Of a DNA stretch of 64,000 nt, positions 57,055 through 64,000 are shown in pieces. Made by a program: the position numbers and the translations under genes. Source of the stretch: Harpalus rubripes. Its lineage: Eukaryota; Arthropoda; Insecta; Coleoptera; Carabidae. The number at the start of each line of letters is the position of its first letter. The stretch's first letter is position 1. A model generated the notes under the pieces. The model ran no database searches. It was not told the origin of the DNA and saw only the letters and a list, made by a program, of their open reading frames with translations. Where the stretch lies: positions 65,134,893-65,198,892 of the forward strand of contig OY720455.1 of assembly GCA_963082715.1 (NCBI GenBank), written 5' to 3'.

Positions 57055-57990
57055 ATCTAATTAACTTCACTGGGTTACAGTTCTTATTTAGATCGTTTTT
57101 AATATTTTCTAATTCTTGACAAAATTTCTTTCGGGGTTCCAGATATAGTCCGAGGTCGAATATATGAGGTTTTGATAATTTTCTACTTTGTAGATTGTTA
57201 ATGATTGGAATTATAGTTAAGGTATTGTCCGGTGTTGGTGTGTTTGTTTACGGTAGGGTAGACTGATGTTACTAGTCCACGGTTCGTATTCTCTGTTAAA
57301 ACATCCAAGAACGGAAGGACTCAATGAGATTTTTTCTCCATTGTGAACCTAATATAAAGTATCATCGACATATCTAAGCCAAAGTTTAGGTCTTATATTG
57401 GCTGTATCTAGTGTTAATTCTTCAAAAACTTCCTTGTATAAATTGGCTATAACTGAGAAGAACCCATCAGCAAACCATCTTCTTGTACAAAATATCTATG
57501 TTTTTCTTGGAAATATGGCAAGAAGATTTTGTGGTTTTAATTGTATTTAGCTCAAAAGTTCCACAAAATGTTTTGAATTCTTCACATATGATTGGTAATA
57601 GAAATTGCGATAGTTTATAAGTAGGAGAATTTATGGAACTTTTGACGGGTTTCTGAAATGCTTAAATCTTTCTTATGGATTTTTGGAAGCCCCCCGTACA
57701 AATGTGAAAGCTTGCTAAAATATGTTCTTGTTCTAAATAGAATATAATTCTTTATATTTCTTAAGAGCACGGTACACTTTGTTTTCTATAGACGTAGTAG
57801 AATGTTTTCCAAGTTTCTTATAATTTCCTTGATTCAAAAGCGCTTCTATTTTCTGATCATATAAATTGGTATCCAATATTACTGTAACACTTCCATTATC
57901 TGTGGGTAGAATCTTGGTTGTGTTATCTTTCAATACTTTATTTTCTTCGTTTTCAAGATTAGGTTTGATCACATATTTTTTGCTTTAGAA
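57055..57990 (-). pseudogene. Penelope-like retroelement, reverse transcriptase fragment
   Basis: Reads, from high to low coordinates: LPTDNGSVTVILD (57733-57972 frame), SVIANLYKEVFEELTLDTAN and RPKLWLRYVDD, with the catalytic YVDD at 57361-57372. Then, in another frame, VLPFLDVLTENTNRGLVTSV and TNTGQYLNYNSNH; then HIFDLGLYLEPRKKFCQELE. The order and words match Penelope-like elements (TVxxD, SPVxANLYxExFE, YVDD, LPFLDV, GLxTSVYRKPT). Several frameshifts and stops are present. The GIY-YIG endonuclease expected downstream is missing, as the fragment ends near 57055. Confidence 0.85.
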
Positions 57991-58159
57991 TTTTCCTCAC
58001 TCTCCATTTATTAATAATTTAATATTGTCTACAACTTTTAAACGAAACTAAATGTTATTTTCTTAACTACAGAATGTTCTATATTTTAAATACTATTTTA
58101 TGAGTGTTTTTTTATATTTTAACATCTTTTATAACTGTTCAATTTCGATGTAGGGAAAA
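57991..58159. other. Unassigned gap
   Basis: Short AT-rich stretch between the Penelope-like and LINE fragments. Confidence 0.4.
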
Positions 58160-58437
58160 AATTCGTATTATCCAACACCAAAACTAATTTATTACTTTGT
58201 GGCAATAAATTTGCAATTATCTCTGTACTTATACAAATTAATTAATAATTGTATTGATGACCCATGTAGTCTTGAGCTTATACCTTTTCATATTCCACGA
58301 GTCACTTCAAGAAATAAAATACCATTCCATTGTAAAACAGCTAGGACTAATTATGAATTGAAATCTCCAATAAGACAACTCTGTGTAGCGTATAACAATA
58401 TATCATGTACTATTGACATTGACATATTGTAACAAAA
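58160..58437 (+). pseudogene. LINE polyprotein C-terminal end
   Basis: The frame to 58432 reads LYLYKLINNCIDDPCSLELI, then PFHIPRVTSRNKIPFHC, ending near IDIDIL. The order LxxLYKLxNxxID...F-x-x-PRxxTR...TxxxxxxP is typical of the last 70 residues of CR1/Jockey-type reverse transcriptases. The element tail is missing because the fragment joins a TH-A element at the first base after the frame. Confidence 0.6.
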
Positions 58438-59142
58438 TTTTCGTCTACGATAACTTCCATACTACAATTCTATAAATTATAATTCTTTCGTATTTCTCTT
58501 CGTTACATCCAGGCGAAGAGCTGATTAGATTTTGGTTTGAATTGGACAACCGGAAGTACCCTCATTTGAAGATTTTAACAGTTTTTCTTGAAAAAACTAT
58601 GTTAAATATCATTTTTTCACATTTAATGTTATTATAAATATTAAAGAATATTTTATTTTCTATACGATTTGACTGCATTTTATACTTAATATTAAATGGA
58701 TATAGAGTTAAAAATTATAAAGAAATTAAATTTCATAAAGTAGCCATAGCTGTGGAAACAGCTACTATACTAAGAAAATTTTGATTGAAAGATGTCAGTG
58801 TCAAGTGAAATTGACATAGTGTGTTTGTCTTATAATTTTACTGGAAATAGGTATAGGATTTTTTGCTTTCTGTATGGAATTTGTATAAAATAGATACAAC
58901 TGCTTTAAGGTAATGTACAAGAAATAATAATAATAAATCTTTTATTTCTGCAGATACATTACACTGTATATAGAAAACGTCACAAAATAATAATTTTCTG
59001 TATGAAATTTGCATAAAATACATGCAACTGCCGGAAGGTAATGTACAAGAAATAGAATATTTAATTTAGCAAGGAACTTTCCGTATGAAATTTGTACAAA
59101 ATACATAGAACTGACGGAAGGTAATGTGCTGGCCACATCTGA
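58438..59142 (-). mobile_element. TH element, subfamily A, 3' end missing
   Basis: From the AACAAAATTTTCGTCTACG word beside the microsatellite position, through the core, boxes and LINE tail (58921-58983), to the complement of TCTGATGTGGCC (TCAGATGTGGCC here). Nearly collinear with 20447-21158. Confidence 0.85.
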
Positions 59143-59894
59143 TTTTTTAAATTTAAGAGTACATTAATTAAATACTTTTCGGGTTAAGTTACTTGTTACA
59201 TTTCTTATATGTTTATTTACTGTGTTTACTGTCTCAATACATTCGTTTTTGTATTTGTATACCGTATAATCGTCCTGTAATTGGGATCCTGTATTCTGTT
59301 GGATCGATTTATTAATAAATAAATAATTATAATATAATATACAATTTTTATTTGTGGGGTAATCTCAAAGCCGAAAAACCTGCAAACCCTAAAGGGGCCA
59401 ATCCGCTTGTTCATTATTATTTGAAAGTGTTGATTTGCTGGCAGCTAACTAAAATCATATTTATGACTCAACGCGATCTACATTGTTGAAAATGTCAGCT
59501 GTTAACATATCTTTTTCTATATCCTGCACTTAGATCCGCCAATAAATAACTCTAAACAATAACTACTGTAGAAATTAATATTACTCTGTCTGCTATTTGA
59601 GTCATAGCTGAATCGTGACTGTTGTTCACAAGCGACAGTATATGATTATGATTTTTCACGGTTGGTCTTTAGATCGATCTAGAATTTCAACTGTTTTCAC
59701 GTGATTCTCGGGAGCAGTGTAACAAATGACGAGCGATAGCCTCGATATCATGGCCAACGTGGTTTCCGTGTGGGGCTTATGTAAAGATGAAGATACTATT
59801 CGAAAGTACAGTAATTGACATAATAATTATTACAGTTTTTTGTTGAACTATATCACACATTTTTTTAAGTCTAGACGTACAGTGATTTATAATT
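59143..59894. other. Unassigned
   Basis: No gene recognised. ACGAGCGATAGCCTCGAT at 59729-59746 resembles the GC-rich hairpin tips elsewhere. Confidence 0.35.
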
Positions 59895-60299
59895 TTTTTA
59901 CCTCCCGCTACACTTGGTAAAGGGGGTATACGGATCGTGCTAAAAATCGCATATTTTGGTAAATGACCAGGTTTTAAGGTCCCTAGAATCCAATTTTAAC
60001 AATTCCACGATAATGTCTGTGTGTGTGTGTATATGTGTGTATGTATGTCTGTGTATGTATTTGTGTATGTATGTGTGTATGTGTGTGTGGATCCTTCATT
60101 CTAACTTAAATACTATCATTTTGAAACCTTATATTTCTACCTTATTCTAATATAGGAAAAAGTCATTAGATTTTATTGCAAATCAGATAATCGGAAATGG
60201 TATTTTACTCAAAGCTCAAGGTAGTTTTTCTTCGAAAAATACCTTCAAATGTTTATTATTATAAAAATTAAAGATTATTACATTTTCTATAGATTTGTA

Positions 60300-60302
<3 letters not shown>

Positions 60303-60378
<76 letters not shown>
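60303..60378. repeat. (TA)n microsatellite
   Basis: Pure TA, about 76 bp, within TH-B outside the usual CA position. A second run of about 62 bp is at 60416-60477. Confidence 0.95.
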
Positions 60379-60380
<2 letters not shown>

Positions 60381-60412
60381 AGCAAAATTCCTTAGTTACA
60401 CAGTTCATATCT

Positions 60413-60480
<68 letters not shown>

Positions 60481-60536
60481 ACTGACAGATAAATGCCAAT
60501 ATTAAAGAATTAATCATTTTAAAAAGAAAATAGTAA

Positions 60537-60656
60537 ATAATAATAATAATAATAATAATCTTTATTGACCACTGTCAATGGCGGGGTTCAGCCAAAGGCT
60601 GCTCTTCCACCCAACCAGTGCTCTTCCACCCAACCAGTGCTCTTCCACCCAACCAA
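60537..60656 (-). mobile_element. LINE 3' tail insertion
   Basis: Minus strand: GCCATTGACAGTGGTCAATA then AAGATT and ATT repeats. At its truncated 5' edge, GCTCTTCCACCCAACCAGT (19 bp) occurs about three times in tandem (60601-60655). Flanked by AAATA on both sides, a short target duplication within TH-B. Confidence 0.65.
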
Positions 60657-60834
60657 ATAGAACCATCATAGTTATATGGAATGGATCTTAATACAGTTTC
60701 CAGCATAACTAAATATGTAAGTATGTATATTTAAGTTAATAAAAATTAAATAGCGGGAGGTTTAGTGTTGGCCACATCAGATTTTTAATGTTTATTATGT
60801 GAATATATGATAGAGCCAGATTGTAAAAATCGTC

Positions 60835-61295
60835 TTTTTACCTCCCGTTAGCCTACATCCATAGGTAAGGGAGGTAATGTTTTTTTTTAAATTTTTACAA
60901 TAATATCTGTCTGTCTCTCTCTATGTGTGTGTGTGACTTCCATAAATTTATATTTTTCGTATTTAAGTTTTTTCATTCATATAAAGAATTGATTAGATTT
61001 TGGGTAATATTGGATAGTTTACTTGAAGCCCATAACTCTGAACAAATTTCTTAAAAAAATGTAAGTAGATAAATGTGATCTAAAACTTTTCACATTTGAT
61101 ATTAGATTTTGACTGTATATGATAAACCGGACTCGATACTCGACTTAGAGCTCTTAACCATAACTGATTTTCGAGGAAAAACATAAAGCAACAAATTAAA
61201 TTTTGTTTACAAACGATCAACCAGAAGTGATACTTAAAGCTCATTGATATTTTAAACATGGAATTGACGGGAAGTAATGTGGTGGCCACATTAGA
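60835..61295 (-). mobile_element. TH element, subfamily C, short full-ended copy
   Basis: 3' hairpin ACCTCCC...GGGAGGT (starting TTTTTACCTCCCGTTAGCC), TGTGTGTG tract (60926-60942), one or two core modules, box ATTGACGGGAAGT and complement of TCTAATGTGGCCACCACATT. 461 bp, the shortest complete copy. Confidence 0.8.
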
Positions 61296-62160
61296 TTTTT
61301 ATAAATTGTATTGTTCTGCTCTTAAAATTTACCACTAAAAAACCGAAAATCATGTCCACCTAAATATAAAAACACAAATATAATATATTCACTAGACGTA
61401 TCAAATAAAAGTTGAAATTTTTCAATTCCTGCAGTGAATTGAGAGTGCCATGACTTTCTTCACCTAAACAAATGCCGGTAAGACACGGCAAACCTGATCT
61501 GAGTTTAAAGTGGAACAGTTGAGTAAGAATTAACATCTTTCACGCACGACAAAATAATAGTAGATTTTTATTGATTACGTGGGCTATCCAAATTACTGAC
61601 ACCATTGTCCTCTTTTAGAAAAAAAGTCACATTAATTAAAGAACAAAATATTATATTTATATCAATAATCATGTAATAGATTTGTAAGTTATATTGTTGT
61701 TAAGGCAACACCTGAATGACGAAACAATACTGATAATTATGCCATAGGCCTATAGGCTCATAAGCAATGACACTAAATATCTGTTGCTAGCAACATTAAT
61801 TAAATGTATCGTATCAACGTTACACCTACAGATTCAAAGAAATCAGACCTGTTACAAAATTGTTTATCAATCGCTGCATTTTTACACGACTATAATTTAT
61901 TATACCTTTCATTGACTAAGCCAATATATGTTGTATAATAACATACATTAAGGGTACACATGTACACTCCTGGCCAACAGACTATAATAAATAAATAAAT
62001 AATAACTATTAAGGCGTTTTCTTTTGTGTTATTCGAATGACCAATGCCAGAAAGTCAGGCTGTTTTAGAGGTACTACTTCGCAGAGTCGACAAACACGAG
62101 GGTAACACCAAAAGTTTCTGCAATCTATTAATAGAAAACAAAAATTCCAGAAGTGATTTT
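61296..62160. other. Unassigned
   Basis: No recognised feature apart from a short TAAATAAATAAATAA run near 61987. Confidence 0.35.
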
Positions 62161-63046
62161 TTATTGTTTTTCAAAATACTCTCCTTTTATCTCAACACAT
62201 TTATGAATTAGATAAAACCAATCGTTAAAAGCAAGAAATCCATTCTTCTTGAGACTTTTGAGAGACCATGTTTTCGAACAACCGCTTCATTTGAACTTGT
62301 ATATCGGAAACCACACATTATTTCTTTTTTTTTTTAGTAAATAGGAAGAAATCATAAACTTCAACGTCAAGACTGGATGATGGGTGCTCCAATAATTCCA
62401 CCTTTGATTCTTTTAAATAGGCTTTAGGGATGCATTGTCCTGATGCAATACTAGTTTACTTCGAAGCCTATTTTCACGCATTTTTTCAAACATCCGTGGC
62501 AAAGAAATTGTAATGTACCAATTAAAAGTTACTGTTTTCCTATCTTCTAATGCAATATTGATAGTACGACCGGATTTTAAGAAAAAGGAGGCAATCATTT
62601 TTGTACCAACACTTCGAACTCGTTTTACTTTTACAGGATTGGGGTCTGTTGAAAAGACCCATTGGGCTGATTATCGTTTTGTTTCAGGTTTAAATGCATA
62701 CATCCATGATTCATCACCTGTTATAATATATCATACACTGTTTTAGATTTAACTTCGTTGTACTTTTTTATTGTTTTAATGCACCATTCCACTTCCACAC
62801 AATGTTGCTTTTGACCATCATTTAAATTATGAGGTATTCAACGGTAACAAACTTCTTCTTCTTCTTTAATCATTGTACGAATAGCAGGTATATTTTCATC
62901 CGTAACTGTAGAAATTGGCCGATCTTTGTGTAAATCGTCAATGAGAGAAACTCGATGAAATTTAAATTCATTGTACCAGCTGTGAACAGACCTGATACTA
63001 GGTGCTTTATTTCCAAAAGCATTCCGAAGCTTTTCGATGCATTTTT
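62161..63046 (-). pseudogene. Mariner-type transposase remnant (internally deleted)
   Basis: Same family as 763-1345 but inverted. From high to low coordinates: SIRSVHSWYNEF; TDENIPAIRTMIKEE, after which about 70 bp of the helix-turn-helix coding part is deleted; TGDESWMY with the first aspartate at 62713-62715; IASFFLKSGRTINIALEDRK; LHQDNAS with the second at 62437-62439; then, after a frameshift, HPSSSLDVEVYDFFLF with the third at 62351-62353. It ends IHKCVEIKGEYFEKQ and a stop (complement of 62161-62163), the usual mariner C-terminus. All three D,D34D aspartates are visible, but stops and frameshifts break the frame. The 5' end is cut and fused to a TH-C fragment. Confidence 0.85.
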
Positions 63047-63239
63047 CACAAAAATCTGTTCAGTAAACTATCACTTCCGGTTTATTAATTTTAGCCAAAA
63101 TCCAAAATCTAATATGTTATACCCCTTGATATACGTAAAGTATCACTTTCGGTTGTTTATATGAATGTAGAAAGCTTAAATACGGAACATTGAAATTTTC
63201 GGAAGTTTGTTGTAAGAGTTATTGTGGAGAAAAAAATCG

Positions 63240-63293
<54 letters not shown>
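63047..63293 (+). mobile_element. TH element, subfamily C, internal fragment
   Basis: Two partial core modules, ATGAATGTAGAAAGC, then a pure (CA)n tract (63240-63292). Cut on the left by the mariner remnant and on the right by a new TH-C starting in the CA tract. Confidence 0.75.
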
Positions 63294-63294
<1 letters not shown>

Positions 63295-64000
63295 TTGATG
63301 TGGCCAACACATGACCTCCCGTCAATTCCTTGTTTGAAATAGCAATGAACTTTAAGTAAAGTATCACTTCCGGTTGATCGTTCGTAAACAAAATCTAATT
63401 TGTTGTTGCAATCCAATAAATAGAAAAGTCTGTAATACCAAATTTTGGATTATATTTTATTATGTTTTTCCTCGAAAATCTGTTAGGAGCTCCAAATTAA
63501 GTACCACTTCCGGTTTATCTTATAGGTATAGTCAAATCTTATAGGTATAGTCAAAATCTAATGTTGTTTCAAATTATACACGTGTTTACCAAATTTAAGA
63601 AGTTTTGGATTATGTTTTAATATATTTTTTCAAGAATCTGTTTATAGCTTCCTGTAAAGTAGAATTTCCGGTTTATCAATTTTGGAAAACATCTAATATG
63701 TCGTTCTCATTAATATAAAAGTCTTAAATATCGAAATTTGAAAAGTTTTGGATTGTATCAATTTATTTTTCAGAGCTTCAAATAAAGTATCACTTCCGGT
63801 TTATCAATTATATCCAAAATCTAATATGTTGTTCTCCTTCATATAAAAGTCGTAAATACTAAATTTGACAAGTTTTGAAGTATATCATAATATATTTTTC
63901 ACGAGAATCTGTTCAGAGCTTCAAGTAAAGTATCACTTCTGGTTGATTAATTTTAGCCAAAATCTAATATGTTATTTCCCATGATATAAAAGTCTTAAAT
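63294..64000 (+). mobile_element. TH element, subfamily C, runs off the window
   Basis: 5' end TTTGATGTGGCCAACACATG with box ACCTCCCGTCA, then about four core modules (starting near 63358, 63501, 63654 and 63785, plus a fifth near 63927). The 3' end is beyond the window. Confidence 0.85.

Larger units (their letters stand above)
59895..60781 (-). mobile_element. TH element, subfamily B, full length with TA expansions
   Basis: 3' end TTTTTACCTCCCGCTACAC hairpin, GTGTGTATGT tract (60015-60090), core, two (TA)n expansions, LINE tail insertion (60537-60656), box TAGCGGGAGGT and complement of TCTGATGTGGCCAACAC. Confidence 0.85.

Overview
The window looks like repeat-dominated nuclear DNA of an arthropod, most likely an insect; I cannot place the order. 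It is very AT-rich, has no bacterial-type operons and no host gene I can recognise. Everything identifiable is transposon-derived: mariner-type transposase remnants, non-LTR retrotransposon tails, a Penelope-like reverse transcriptase, a PIF/Harbinger-like element, tRNA-derived SINEs, MITE-like inverted-repeat elements, long foldback palindromes and a tandem array with a unit of about 503 bp. Most long open frames are microsatellite translations (CVCVCV or THTHTH) or frames inside repeats.

The dominant component is one repeat superfamily, here called the 'TGATG-hairpin element' (TH element). It accounts for about two dozen copies or fragments across the window. In the forward sense a copy starts TCTGATGTGGCC, follows within about 10 bases with a 'box' (for example ACCTTCCGTCA), and has a shared core with the words CTTCCGGTT and CCAAAATCTAAT. 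A (CA)n or (TA)n microsatellite follows at a fixed place, and the copy ends in a hairpin whose right arm is the reverse complement of the box, then GT plus AAAAA. I distinguish subfamilies A (TTCCGTCA box), B (TCCCGCTA), C (TCCCGTCA), D (TTCCTTGTAC) and E (TTTCGC). Box and both hairpin arms change together between subfamilies. Copies sit in A-runs and are nested in one another. The architecture resembles non-autonomous Helitron-like (HINE/DINE-1) elements, but that is inference.

Layout. 0-5 kb: mariner remnant, TH-E, a CTTGCGTG inverted-repeat element split by a TH-B. 5-15 kb: TH-A copies carrying nested MITEs, a transposon with spliced transposase exons, several foldbacks. 15-19 kb: a LINE fragment with its empty-site paralogue and a tandem duplication of a TH-A+MITE segment. 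19-31 kb: TH-B, A, C and D copies, a TIR element around TH-A, a 575-bp palindrome, composite foldbacks. 31-42 kb: SINE copies, CTTGCGTG elements, a 200-bp-arm palindrome, TH-B/A/C copies nested up to three deep. 43-50 kb: more TH-B/A copies, a second SINE type, reverse-transcriptase debris, a second spliced-transposase element. 50.5-54.7 kb: two blocks of a 503-bp tandem repeat facing each other. 55-58.4 kb: Harbinger-like element, Penelope-like and LINE fragments. 58.4-64 kb: TH-A/B/C copies and a second mariner remnant pointing the opposite way to the first.

No gene here appears intact. The most interesting signals are the three-way covariation in the TH superfamily, the duplicated TH terminus around a captured SINE tail, the fixed microsatellite position, the GC-rich hairpin tips shared by otherwise different foldbacks, and the opposed 503-bp arrays. 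All similarities are by eye; no alignment or database search was run.
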